Translations under genes and position numbers: made by a program | Part shown: piece by piece, positions 35,502 to 46,600 of the stretch | Position numbering within the stretch: position 1 is the first letter of the stretch | How the letters are laid out: each line of letters begins with the position of its first letter | Source: Gamarada debralockiae | Lineage: Eukaryota > Ascomycota > Leotiomycetes > Helotiales > Hyphodiscaceae | Assembly: GCA_002803225.1 (NCBI GenBank) | Contig: NXFV01002031.1 | Coordinates: forward strand, 52,733-116,732 | DNA: 64,000 bases | Direction: 5' to 3' | The notes under the pieces: generated by a model | Seen by the model: the letters and a program-made list of their open reading frames with translations, nothing else | Database searches by the model: none | What the model was told of the DNA's origin: nothing

Positions 35502-36545
35502 ATGGCCAAATTCTGGCAAATCATCCTCAACATCTCTCTCCTTCTCTCCTCTCACCTCACCAATGCAATCTCTCATCCCCGCCATACTTATTCTCCAATC
35601 CGTACTATCTATGAGTTCCCCAACGAAACCTGGATCGAGAACATCGCAGTCCGCTCCAATGGCAACCTACTTCTCACAATAATTACTTCCCCAGATCTCT
35701 ACGAACTCAACCCATTTAACCCAATATCAGCAACCCTCCTCGCCACCTTTCCCTCCAGCACCAGCGCCTTGGGCATCGCTGAAGTGTCCCCAGATATCTT
35801 TGCCGTCGTAGTAGGGAACTGGTCAACCACAACTTTCAGCACCACGAATGGATCTTATTCAATTTGGTCCATTGATTTCCGCCACGCCGCGACACAAAAC
35901 GGACGTCCATCCGTCACGAAAATAACTGATATACCGGAAGCCTCCTTCCTGAACGGAATGACTCTCCTCGCGCCCGGATCGCCATACCTCTTAATTGCGG
36001 ACTCTGGATTAGGCGTTGTCTGGCGACTCAACTGGGAAACTTCTCAGTATGAGATCGTTCTCGATTCTCCGCTCATGAAACCCGTTCCCACACCTCCATT
36101 CATAGGGATAAACGGAATTCATGTCTTCGACTCTTTTGTATACTTCACGAACTCTTTCCAAGGTCTTTTCGCTCACGTTCCTGTCTATCTTTCTGGGCCT
36201 GAAGCTGGGTCTGCAGCGGGAGCGTATGATGTTGTTGCATATGTAGGTCCCTGCGATGATTTCGCGTTCGATAAGGAGGGGAATGCATATATTACGCAAG
36301 ATCCTGGTGATGCGTTGGAGCTGGTGACGAGGGATGGTAAACTGAGTGTTTTGGCTGGAAATGTGAATTCGACGCTTTTGGTTGGTGATACCTCTGATGC
36401 GTTTGGGAGGACGGAGCGGGATGAGGATATCTTGTATGTGGTTACTAATGGCGGTATTGCTGGACGGGTGCCTGGCACGCAGATTGTGGGTGGGAAGGTA
36501 ATAGCTGTGGATGTGAAGGCCCTCGAGAAGGTAGCAAGCGATTGA
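35502..36545 (+). CDS. secreted SMP-30/gluconolactonase-like beta-propeller protein
   Basis: This single exon encodes 347 residues from the ATG at 35502. The open frame extends 36 codons further upstream, but only this start places a clear signal peptide (MAKFWQIILNISLLLSSHL) at the N-terminus. The propeller motifs are ENIAVRSNGNLLLT, NGMTLLAPGSPYLLIADSGLGVVWRLN, FIGINGIHV, and DDFAFDKEGNAYITQDP. The Asn/Asp pattern (LIADS, GING, DDFAFD) matches the metal-binding and active-site positions of SMP-30-like six-bladed propellers. Several N-glycosylation sequons fit secretion. Fungal relatives often sit in secondary-metabolism or secreted-hydrolase settings, but no such partner is next to it here. 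The substrate is unknown. Confidence 0.85.
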   Translation: MAKFWQIILNISLLLSSHLTNAISHPRHTYSPIRTIYEFPNETWIENIAVRSNGNLLLTIITSPDLYELNPFNPISATLLATFPSSTSALGIAEVSPDIFAVVVGNWSTTTFSTTNGSYSIWSIDFRHAATQNGRPSVTKITDIPEASFLNGMTLLAPGSPYLLIADSGLGVVWRLNWETSQYEIVLDSPLMKPVPTPPFIGINGIHVFDSFVYFTNSFQGLFAHVPVYLSGPEAGSAAGAYDVVAYVGPCDDFAFDKEGNAYITQDPGDALELVTRDGKLSVLAGNVNSTLLVGDTSDAFGRTERDEDILYVVTNGGIAGRVPGTQIVGGKVIAVDVKALEKVASD

Positions 36546-37644
36546 TTTGTGACGTCCCTTGACATAGTTAAGTTTCCATTCAAAACACATCATCTGACAT
36601 ACACTCTCAGAGGCGAAGGTCACTTACTTGGATATAATAGATAATAGAACTAACAAATCCCAAAAAATTCAGGCAATCTCTTGTTGGCGCAGGCATCCTT
36701 TATAGAATCTCGAGTTTCCATTGTACAAAGACCCCACGATTGAACGGCCTCCTCGGGGAGTTGGCGGAGGGGTGTACTGGGACACGTTAGTGAGAGGAGG
36801 AACAGGAATCGTCGACATGCCCATTCCGCAAGACCTTCAAGATTCGCAGCGCAATGATGGCAATGGCAGTTTTATCCGAGCTTTATTTATTAAGCCTGAA
36901 AGATCGCATATAGCAGGAAAGGGGACGGATATGTTAAGTATTTGGAGCAGGAAATGACTAGTCTTTATACTGAAGGCAATCGTCGCTAGAAGACTCATAT
37001 CGCGCTTTTGGCCTTAGGAAGCTTTTCAACTCCTAGAACAGCTCAATGACTTTTCTACTCTGCGATTTACTACAATGTGATAATCAAATTCTTATCTCTC
37101 AAGACAGAGGGCTGTATATGTGAGAGCGGTTGCGCCAACTCATCCTGCACCAGAATCGTCGCCTCCTATTTAATAGAACTCTTTTGCAAAGCCGTAACCA
37201 AGACAATGAAGAATCATAAGTAGACATAATTGATCACTACGTAGAAGTTTCGCAATACAAAATTGGAAGTCAGTAGGAAATTTCCGCCTAAAACCGGAAT
37301 ACCTACACACGTCTTCTTTAGTCGTGTAAATTTTGCATAGGGCCTTAAGATGTCACACCGTGGATTGTCCAACAAATGCTTTATAAATACTCCGTGTATA
37401 GCAATAACGTCTCTCCTTTCACTAACCTTCAACACTATGATTCTCTCTAAAATGGCCTCGTACATTCTACGCGCTGTCGTTCACGCATTGCGATCTGCAG
37501 TATGAATACCCTCCTTCGGCGGCTATACAGGGTAAGGCAACAACTAAAAAAACATAAAAGTGAGAGGTACAAGAAGACTATTTTGTGGATATAGAAAGGG
37601 ATATCTGCTGACTTTCTTGATCGCCAACCAGTGCGAGAATATGA

Positions 37645-37773
37645 GAGTGTACAAACCAAATGGTGCGTAGAAACCAAGTGGTGTGTATAAACCAAGTGGT
37701 GTGCACAAACCAAGTAGTATAACAATACCAAGTGGTGTACAAAAACCAAGTGGTGCGTACAAACTAAGTGGCG
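37645..37773. repeat. tandem repeat of an 18-19 bp unit, about seven copies
   Basis: The unit is close to AACCAAGTGGTGTGTACA, with changes such as GTGCGTAG, GTGTGCAC and GTATAACA between copies. Copies are uneven in length (18-19 bp). It is non-coding as far as I can see. Confidence 0.85.
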
Positions 37774-38198
37774 CTGGAGTCACTATAGTAGATAATCTAC
37801 AGTAGATCATCTGAAACTGATGTAGGATAGACCACCTATTAGGATCCAAAGTGCTGGCTCTATCTTAGAAAAGTGGAACTGTGCGGGGACCTTGGCGAGG
37901 TATGACGCAGGAACACGGCATTGCCCCTTATTTGGTGTTGGGGTGTTTGGCGTTTGCCTTGCTTTTGGGCATGTCGTGTAATCGCTCGTATGGCCATAGC
38001 GTTCCAGGAGGAAAATGGCTGAAGTTGGGATTTGTAAGTGAAATATGCGTTCTAGCAAGCAGAGCCTATGATATTGAAGAATTAGGTTCTAGTAGTTGGC
38101 AAGGTAGTCGCGTGTCGTTATTGAAATTGATAGTGTACTAGTAAAGTGTTCCTAGCTAATGAGTCAGTCATATATGCTACTTATTAGGGGTTTGTAGT

Positions 38199-38313
38199 CA
38201 AAATTACAACCTACTTGTAACTTTCTTAACACTTCTTAGCATGACGCAAAATCAAAATTATAACCCACTTGTAACTTTCTTAACACTTCTTAGCATGACG
38301 CAAAATCAAAATT
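38199..38313. repeat. 54-bp tandem duplication
   Basis: Units start at 38199 and 38253 and differ at only two positions near their starts (ACAACCTAC against ATAACCCAC). A third partial unit (CAAAATT) begins at 38307. The near identity shows a recent event. Confidence 0.9.
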
Positions 38314-38832
38314 CTTAAGAATTAGTTTTGTTCGCCGCTATTAACTCTATAATCAAATATATATTTTATACTTTTTACAGTAGTATTGTGGGTGTATAGA
38401 ACTCATGAGGTTTCGGCTGTCTTTTGATTGAAATCGGCCGCAAAGCCCGCTATAGGTAGACCTAAACTACGGCCGCTTACCGATCTATTTCAATTTCAGA
38501 TCTACTCTATTACAAATAATGTCTTTACCTGGTGATCTAGGCTGAGACCCTTATGTCACGGAGGCAGGAAAATCTCAGGCAAAAGGCTTCGATTCTCTAC
38601 TACCACATCGTATAGACGAGGATTCTAAACTAAAGAAGAAAGAAGAGAAGGTAGAAGGTCAGAGAAAGAGAAGATATAGCCAAGTCCATAGTGCTGCGCG
38701 TGATGTCGAGGTTCTTACAATTGTAAAGACCGTCACAAAAAATAGTAATGATAATGCCTTTTTGCTTAAGCAAAGATGCCTAAATTCTAAATTTGCAAAT
38801 AGTATCTTTATAGATAATAATATAATGACAAG

Positions 38833-39036
38833 TGTCTGATTTGCAGACCTTATATAACTCTCCTGTGTTTAGTACATGCTTGTTGGTTGGAATTGCCTAA
38901 TCAGGTATAGCCTGTATTTTCCCCCTCTTTTGTGATAAAAGAGAGCTCTTCCCCTCCTTGTATTTCAGTTCCTTAGATATCAGCTAGGTCTAGAAATGCC
39001 ACTATATTTCGACCCCGAAATACAGCTCAACTGACA
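38833..39036. mobile_element. possible solo LTR remnant
   Basis: A 204-bp AT-rich segment begins TGTC and ends GACA, as in LTRs, and has a TATATAA box near the left part (about 38852). No flanking 5-bp duplication and no partner LTR was found, so this is weak. Confidence 0.2.
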
Positions 39037-39191
39037 ATGCTGATTAATGGCATTCTAAGCCTCTTTAATTGTAGAGAACTGGTCATTGATCGAAAGCATG
39101 ATAGTGTTGATGATGATGGCGATGATAATAAAATACTTTAAAGTTAAAAGATAAATAATAGTGCTAGCCCAAAGAGCGGTGTAGATATTCA

Positions 39192-39268
39192 GAGTGGCAT
39201 GCGAGTCATTAAGATTAATTTAAGTGGCATACGAGTCATAAAAATTAATTTGGGTGGCATGGCAGTCT
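39192..39268. repeat. 30-bp tandem repeat, about 2.5 copies
   Basis: GTGGCAT recurs at 39194, 39224 and 39254, with the intervening GCGAGTCATTAAGATTAATT-type spacer partly conserved. The last copy runs into the first codons of the PrpF-like gene. Confidence 0.8.
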
Positions 39269-40802
39269 GTCCGCGCCTTTAAAGAAGTAACAGGCCGTAT
39301 CAGCCTGTCGCAACCACTTGCCATCAACTTTCTCGGCATGTTCACCCTTCCTCAGGTGGCTACAGAACGCCAGCCAAGACTCTTTCATGCCTTACCTTCA
39401 GTGTTGATGAGAGCTGGCACCTCAAAAGGCTTGTTTCTGCACCGCCGCCATCTTCCTCCAATTGAATCGGAATGGGGAAACATACTGTTGTCCGCGATGG
39501 GATCGCGCGACGGAGACCAAAGACAAATCGACGGAGTAGGAGGTGCGACGTCAACGACTTCGAAGGTTGCTGTTGTTTCGAAGTCTGCTCGACCCGGAGT
39601 CGATGTTGATTTTACCTTTGTTCAAGTTGGCATTGATTCAGGAAAGGTCGATTTCTCTGGGAATTGTGGGAATATGGCGTCTGGAGTAGGACCCTTTGCA
39701 TTGGATGAAGGTCTAGTCCGACCAGAACCTGGGCAGACTGAGGTAAGCTTTTACAAATCATTTAGGAAGTTTGGACTAATGAAATGCATAGATTGAAGTA
39801 CGGATATTCAACACCAACTCCAATCAAACAATGATCGCTACCATTCGAGTCGGCCTCGATGGCAAGTTCTGCGAAGATGGAGACTTTCAAATTGGGGGTG
39901 TCAAGGGAACCGCTTCGCAAATAAAAGTTGCGTTTGTCGAACCAGCAGGAAGCATGACTGGTGCTTTATTTCCTTCCGGAAATCGTCAAGAACTCATCGA
40001 CATTTCCAGTTTGAGCATTGGGTCCTTCACTGTAACCACATCCCTCGTCGACGCCGCGAACCCCTTTGTATTAGTTGACTCAGCCACTACGCCTGGAGCC
40101 TGGCACGAACTTCCCCGCGACGATCTGACCTCACTCGAGATCATCGAGGCAATTCGCTGCGAGGGGGCAGTCAAAATGGGTCTCGCTCGAGACACCACCT
40201 CAGCAGGACTCGTCCAAGGGACTCCAAAAATTGCCGTTTTGTCACCGCCAACATTCAGCACCCCAGGAACTCCTTCGCCGGATATCTTCGTGACAGCTTA
40301 CAGTATGGGCAAAGTGCATCCCAGTTTCCAATTGACAGGAGCCGTGTGCTTGAGTGCAGCTGTCAGCGTGCCTGGGACCATTGCGTTTGAGATATCGAAG
40401 ATGAAGCCATCCTTTGACCCAACACCACCCAGAACGCCATCGGAGCTTTCGATGAAGGAGACGTCCCTGAAGGAAGTGGTCTTGAAGGAAGTTGTCTTGA
40501 AGGAAGTGGTCCTGAAGGAAGTGGTCTCGAAGGAAGTGGTCTTGGGGGAAGTGGTCTTGAAGGAAGTGGTCATGAAGGAAGTGGTCATGAAGGAAGTGGT
40601 CATGAAGGAAGTGGTCTTGAAGGAGACGGTCCTAAAGGCGTATGATAGAAACAGAGAGGTGACTGTTGCGCATAGCAGTGGAACCATGACGACAGCTGTT
40701 GAAGCTGTGGAGGGATTTGATGGAGTGTTTGAGGTGCAAAGTGTGACTATTTCGAGGACGGCGAGGAGGTTGTTTGAGGGGAATGTACTTGTCTATCTGT
40801 AG
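39254..40802 (+). CDS. PrpF-like (2-methylaconitate isomerase family) protein with pentapeptide-repeat insert
   Basis: There are two exons (39254-39742 and 39792-40802; intron 39743-39791), giving 499 residues if the first ATG is used. Family blocks are VLMRAGTSKGLFLHRRHLP, IDGVGGATSTTSKVAVV, VDFSGNCGNMASGVGPFAL and VRIFNTNSNQTMIATI. The Cys of GNCGNMASG is at the expected catalytic place in the diaminopimelate-epimerase fold. Bacterial PrpF is about 390-400 residues. Here about 60 residues (about 384-446) are a run of LKEVV/MKEVV units inserted before the conserved end VTISRTARRLFEG. PrpF isomerises 2-methylaconitate in propionate breakdown; fungi usually use another route, so the true substrate is open. 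The start is uncertain: an ATG at 39338 is also possible. Confidence 0.85.
40452..40640 (+). repeat. 15-bp coding minisatellite (pentapeptide LKEVV)
   Basis: About twelve in-frame units resemble CTGAAGGAAGTGGTC, with codon 1 varying between Leu, Met and Ser. The unit length of 15 bp keeps the frame. Alternating hydrophobic and Lys/Glu residues suggest a helix or strand extension. The opposite strand gives a Thr/Ser/Phe repeat frame that I regard as a shadow. Confidence 0.95.
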
Positions 40803-41170
40803 TTGCCGGGATCGCTTCAGGGTGTATTAGACCATAGATAGGTAGCGTAGACTCTGAAAAAGATGCGATTCAAGCCTCAACTTGGCCTGAAGATCCGATG
40901 ATTGCTCGATTTGCGACGTAATTTCCCCAACTTGTCGGTACGCTCACGACCTCTCATGTCGAAATTTGGTTGTTGAAAGTGGTACTTAGGAGGAAGAGAA
41001 GTACGAGCCCTGGCCGAAACGCGAGGTGCACGTGCCAAGTCGCGTTCTCATCGCGCGCCTTTCGAGGTTCGCGTAAATGACTTCATGACTGTTGACCACA
41101 ATCTAACATCCAGACTCAACATCCCATCCTCACATTCCCAATCTGTTTTTATCCCCATCATACATACACA
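40803..41170. promoter_or_regulatory. intergenic region upstream of CMR1
   Basis: No gene is visible. The 60 bp before the CMR1 start are C/A/T-rich, as in fungal leaders. No specific site is claimed. Confidence 0.4.
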
Positions 41171-42795
41171 ATGGCGCCCGTAAAGAAAGAAAAGCCCGAA
41201 ATGAGTGCCTTCGAGCGCAAGCGCCTCGAAAACATCGCCGCCAACCAAGCCATGCTCAAAGACCTCAGCAAGACGGCCGAGAAGATAATGCCCAAACCGA
41301 AACCCATCGCCAAACCCAGGACCGCCGCAGCACGCAAGAAAACGACACCCGTGAAAAGAGAAACTACGCGACCTACACGAACGAGTTTACGGTTGTCAGG
41401 CGTGGAAGCGGATAGCGAGACGGCGAAACGGAAAGCGGAGGTTGAGGAGACGTTTGCTAAGGAGACCGCGAAGGCGAAGAGATTGAGGGTGAGTGGAGAT
41501 TTGAACTTCAGCGATGTGGTCGTGGACGGGAAGAAATGGAATAAGGACGATGGGTTCTTGGCTGGTGTTATGAGGGGTGCAATGCCGAATTATAGGACTT
41601 TTACGGAGGAGGATATTAAGGAGACTACGGATGAAGGATTAAAGGCTTTGAGGAAGAAGATGAGTGGTTTGGAGTTGTATGAAGGGTGGGAACCGAACCG
41701 TGAGTCTTGTTTGGTTACAGTGATGGGCGAGGGGCTTGGACTAATTGGTGAACAGAAATTAAAATCACACCGGAGCGGATCTACTCTCTTGGATTTCATC
41801 CGAGTCCGGAGAAAGCACTAATCTTTGCAGGTGACAAAATGGGCAATATGGGAATATTCGATGCGTCTCAGACTGCTCCAGAAGTCAAGGCGGGGGAGAA
41901 TGGTGATGATGAGGAGGATGCGGATACGCCGGAGCCAGCAATCACTGCCCTGAAAATCCATGCAAGAACGATCACTTCTTTTGTATTCCCGGCTGACGGA
42001 AATGCGTTGTATTCTGGATCATACGACTCCTCGATACGAAAATTCGATCTCCAGAAAGGGGTTGCTGTGGAAGTTTTTGCTCCAGAGTCGTTGGATACGG
42101 ACTTGCCTATATCCAGTATAGCAATTCCATCAAACGATCCAAACCTTCTATGTTTCTCGACGCTGGAAGGATCTTTTGGCCGACACGACATGCGAACTCG
42201 TAAAGACACCGAACTCTTCCAACTCACGGACAAGAAGATCGGCGGCTTCTCTCTGCACCCGTTGCATCCGCATTTGGTGGCCACAGCTTCTCTGGATCGA
42301 ATGCTCAAGATTTGGGATTTGCGGAAAATCACAGGAAAAGGAGAAAATAGGATACCGAACTTGGTTGGCGAACACGAATCGCGATTGTCTGTTTCCCATG
42401 CCTCCTGGTCGGCGGCGGGACATGTTGCGACTGCCTCATACGATGACACTATCAAGATCCATTCCTTCCTGGACGCTGGATCGTTCAAGATTGGGCATGA
42501 GATTGATGAAGAAGCCATGAAGCCTACGTCTGTTATCCGGCACAACAATCAGACTGGACGCTGGGTGACAATTTTGAAGCCGCAATGGCAGGAGAGGCCC
42601 GAGGACGGTATTCAGAAGTTCGTTATTGGGAACATGAATAGATTCGTGGATGTATATACATCAGATGGAGAGCAGTTGGCTCAACTAGGCGGCGATGGCA
42701 TCACGGCCGTACCAGCCGTTGCGCAATTCCACCCAACGAAGGACTGGGTTGCGGGTGGCACGGCCAGTGGTAAATTGTGCCTCTGGGGACTGTGA
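41171..42795 (+). CDS. CMR1: Cmr1/WDR76-type DNA-damage-binding WD-repeat protein
   Basis: There are two exons (41171-41699 and 41756-42795; intron 41700-41755), giving 522 residues. The N-terminus (FERKRLENIAANQAML) and a Lys/Arg-rich stretch precede a WD40 propeller with WD units such as ASLDRMLKIWDLRK and ASYDDTIKIHSF, ending GKLCLWGL. The join gives QIKITPERIYSLGFHPSPEKALIFAGDKMG, a family hallmark. Yeast Cmr1 binds chromatin and UV-damaged DNA and gathers in the intranuclear quality-control site under replication stress. The gene is intact and the length fits the family. Confidence 0.93.
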
Positions 42796-43684
42796 GATGT
42801 ATTTAGGGGCTGCATAGCCGATAAGGCTCTCTTTGCACAGCCTGACTGTATTCTGTATTCTGTACCAAGCATTCGGAGTCATACGGTAGCCTAATGGGAG
42901 TACCTGAAAGGAAAAGTTTCTCGGGTGTCCAGGAGCTGGAAGGAAAGTGCACTGACTCGCAGCCTGCTGAAGCCTGCTGACTGTACTCTGCCTCGGAAGA
43001 GATCAAATGGTCCTATTGTGATTTTATCTTTGAGGTTGTGGGCTCCCCGGATCCCTAACTACTGTAACAACGAAATTCCGAGTTTGATCTTTTGAGCGGA
43101 ACGCTCGGTGCTTTGGAACACCTGAGCTTCCAAACATGGCTTGATCCTTGAGAGTGCAGATGATGTCATCAAAGATCATTTTGGCAATTCATTGATTTTC
43201 TTTGATCAATTTGATGGGATCTGGAATATCAAATTACTGTCGTGAATGTCGACTACCAAAATAGGTGACAGTTCCATCAACGTCCTTAGTGTCCAAAAAC
43301 GGATGATTGCAACCTTAAACTGCCTTGGGTGTGGCCCTGAGAGATCGATTCTCAATTATTTTCTCGACGAAGTACCCTTGCCCTTGACATCTAGTCCTCC
43401 AGCCAATCCTCAAACTCTCCATCCACTCATCCATTCACTTGTACTCATATTTACAATCATTTTGTAACAGGCTCCCAGGTCAGAGTCTCCCACCTTATGA
43501 TCAAACTTTCTCAACCAAAGCATGTGATTGTTCTACCTGGATCAACTCGGCTATCATTTTGAGGTCACGATTACACGCCTTATCGATACGGGACGACTGA
43601 CGCGAAAAAGACCCTGTGTAACACGCGCAACTGACACTCTTCAACGAGTTCTAGCTCTGCGTCAGAACCACCGCATCTCTCGCC
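42796..43684. other. intergenic, no gene seen
   Basis: This lies between CMR1 and ATG26. Frames are short and unsupported. A frame at 43528-43725 overlaps the ATG26 start in another phase and is not a gene. Confidence 0.5.
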
Positions 43685-46600
43685 ATGGCGCCGGAGGAGG
43701 ATTTAAAGAAGCGCGTGGCGCGTAAGCTTACCAAGAGGCGAAACGAAGGGCATCAAGTTACCATGGATATACCAGAGCGCTTTCGAGATGGGGACGATGC
43801 GGACGAAGATTGTACAGCGCCTCCCGAATCCAAAGCCTACATGAACCAGTCTGTGTTTGGCATGATTGCTGCAGCTGGCTCCCAGGTAGATTTCAATGCC
43901 CGGTTCGATACACAGTCCAGCGATGAGGAGGACGAGTCGGGGGAGCCTTCGTCGCAGAGCTCAGAGAAGGATATACAGGTCAATAAGACGCGGCAGGATA
44001 AACCAGCTGGGAAACCGGAGAAGCACAAGCGGAAGTTTTCAGAACATAAACTGCTGCGGTCTATCACCGGGCTAGGAACGAAATCGAAGTTGAAGTCCTC
44101 TCCGAAGAGTGGTTCACCAGCTCCTGAATCATCGTCCGAATCCCATACTCCCGAAATTCAATTTGAGCAACCGACTTCACATCGAGATGCTCCCGTCATG
44201 AGCAGAATGTTGGAAGCGAAGGCAGAACTCTCTATGCGGCCGAGCTTTGATATGAAGCGCCTTTCGGAGGACCAGACACAAACGGATGGTACGGGGGAGA
44301 GCACATCCAGCAGTTTGGCGAAGAGACTCAAAGAAATCTTCGAGTTCGAGAAAGCAGAGGATGTAATAGAAGGTATGGAATACTGGTAGAGTGGGGAATA
44401 GACGCTGACCTGGATAGAATACCCGTGCTGGCTGCTGAAGAGTGTCTTGCTGCAAGGTTACTTGTACATCACGACCAAGCACATTTGTTTTTATGCGTAC
44501 CTACCCAAGAAATCTGTAAGCCATTTCAGGTTTAATATCAAGACGAGACTAACGCAGCACAGAATGAAGTAGTCAAGTCCGGATACCTTTCGAAAGCGGG
44601 TCGACGAAATCCTAAATATAATCGATACTGGTTCCGATTAAAAGGAGATGTATTGTCTTACTACTCGGATCCTTCGGACTTATACTTTCCAAGCGGTAAC
44701 ATCGACTTACGGTATGGAATATCAGCGAACGTGGCGGACAAGGACAAAGGGAAGGATGCCACGCATTTTACGGTCGTCACACACCAACGGAAGTACAACT
44801 TCAGGGCAGACAGCATTCCAAGTGCAAAGGAATGGGTCAAGGCGTTACAGAAGATCATATTCAGATCTCATAACGATGGTGACAGTGTCAAGATCTCGTT
44901 ACCCATTGAGAATATCATCGACATCGAGGACAGCCAGATTATCGACTTCGCAGACACGTGCAAAATCAGGGTGATAGACAATGATGAGACTTACGCTATT
45001 GACGAGGTTTGTATTTTCAAACCATGTCTCATCTTTCTATGCTAACCTTCTCTTCAGTACTTCTTTTCATTCTTCAGTTTTGGGAAAGAAGCTTTGAATG
45101 TGCTGAAGATCTTGGTAGAAGATACCACTGCGCGGCAAATCCCCGAAGACCTTTTGGCCCCACCAGTTCACTCCGACGGTAATGTAAGCCCAAAGGGAGT
45201 TCTTTCGAAGCGAAATTCGACGCATGTCGTACGAGAAAGTAAGCCAATGCCTCCGCCAATTCGAACGACTACACCGCTCTTAGAGGAAAGTGTCAGAGCC
45301 ACGCTGTCACCAATGCTGTCTCCAGGCGGTGGCCCAAGTCCGCGTCCAAGTATGGATACCAGCCGCGCAAGTTCTGATGCCCTTAGGCGAAGCATGGATC
45401 TGACCAAATTCGGAAGACGAAGTGTGGATCTGAGCAGACTGAATATGGACGGACCACCCAGGCGCAGTTTCAGTGCCAGTAGGCGTAGCTCAAGTAGGCA
45501 ACGCCTCGAGAGACGGCCTTCCGAAAAGCAAGGCTCGTCAGATTCATACGTTCACTCATTGGAAGAGCCAGGGTCATCAGGTGCTTTACCTTCAGCAAGC
45601 GATGAAACCCAGGCTTCTGCCAGCCAGATCCTGAGAGGAAGTGATGTGTTCCTATCGCCAACAATACAACGCACGAACTCGGCGACAAGACATCGGGATC
45701 GTGATATTGCCACAGAACTTCGTACTCAGTCACCTTCGCGCAACACAATAAATCTTGGAAGCACGCCGCAGACACCTCGACATGCTGCAACAACAGGCTC
45801 CATAGAAGGTTCAGAAAAAGGCATTGCTGAACCATCGGCATCTGCACCTACGCTACAGAATATCATGAAAGCTGGATCGTATCCTATACGAGGAGCTCTT
45901 GGAGTCGCGGGATACCTTAATAAACACTCAAAGCGCATGAGCACTCTGTTGGCCACAGAATCAATGGGCTATGTGGAGAAGGTGTCCGGGATGTGGAAAG
46001 GAGGCAAGAAACATTACGATGAACCACAGGGTCTTGCGCCTGACGATGATATGAATTATGATGACGACGAGCAAACCACAGGATCTGGTGATCGGTTCCG
46101 TGATCACTTTGCACTTCCTGCATCCGAAAAGCTGCAGGCTGCTTATTTTGGCTTCCTCCATCGAGTGCTGCCGTTGTACGGCAAGATCTATATCAGCGAT
46201 AGGTCATTTTGCTTTCGGAGTCTGTTGCCCGGCACTCGAACCAAGCTTATCCTTCCTTTGAAGGATGTTGAAAACGTTGACAAGGAGAAGGGATTTCGGT
46301 TTGGGTATTCTGGACTTGTCATCGTGATCAAGGGCCACGAAGAGTTATTTTTTGAGTTCAATCAGGCTGATATCCGCGATGACTGCGCGGTCACTCTTCT
46401 CCAGAATCTGGAAACCATGCGATACTTGAAGGAGTCTGGATTGTTGACCATGGAGGAGAAGGAGAGCGCCGAAAACGCGAGCGCTGAGCATAAAGCACTT
46501 CAGATGGCACGATATCAAGGCGCCAGTGAGCACGAGGTCAAGATGCCAAAGACTGCCGAAGAGGTCCGGAATGAGGCTCCGCCGGTATTATTCGACGATC

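Larger units (their letters stand above)
36546..39253. other. AT-rich gene-poor region with tandem repeats and probable transposon debris
   Basis: No gene is supportable over 2.7 kb. The sequence is strongly AT-rich, especially 38140-39250, and carries three unrelated tandem repeats (listed separately). A mildly coding-like frame at 36721-36957 has no motif. The 38500-38820 segment contains Lys/Glu-type codons in several frames, as in worn transposon coding sequence, but nothing is identifiable. Confidence 0.5.

Noticed and set aside
36009..36623. Minus-strand frame of 204 codons
   Set aside because: It is the shadow of the SMP-30-like gene, which has a signal peptide and clear propeller motifs on the plus strand.
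37645..38313. Possible CRISPR-like array
   Set aside because: The repeats are contiguous or imperfect with no unique spacers, and the DNA is eukaryotic.
40298..40687. Antisense frame rich in Thr/Ser/Phe repeats
   Set aside because: It is the mirror of the LKEVV minisatellite inside the PrpF-like exon. Any 15-bp repeat keeps all frames open.
39254..40802. Propionate-degradation cluster around the PrpF-like gene
   Set aside because: No PrpB, PrpC, PrpD or AcnD neighbours are present in the window.
41868..42548. Minus-strand frame of 226 codons opposite CMR1
   Set aside because: It is the shadow of the WD-repeat exon; Ser/Cys-rich translation without a domain.
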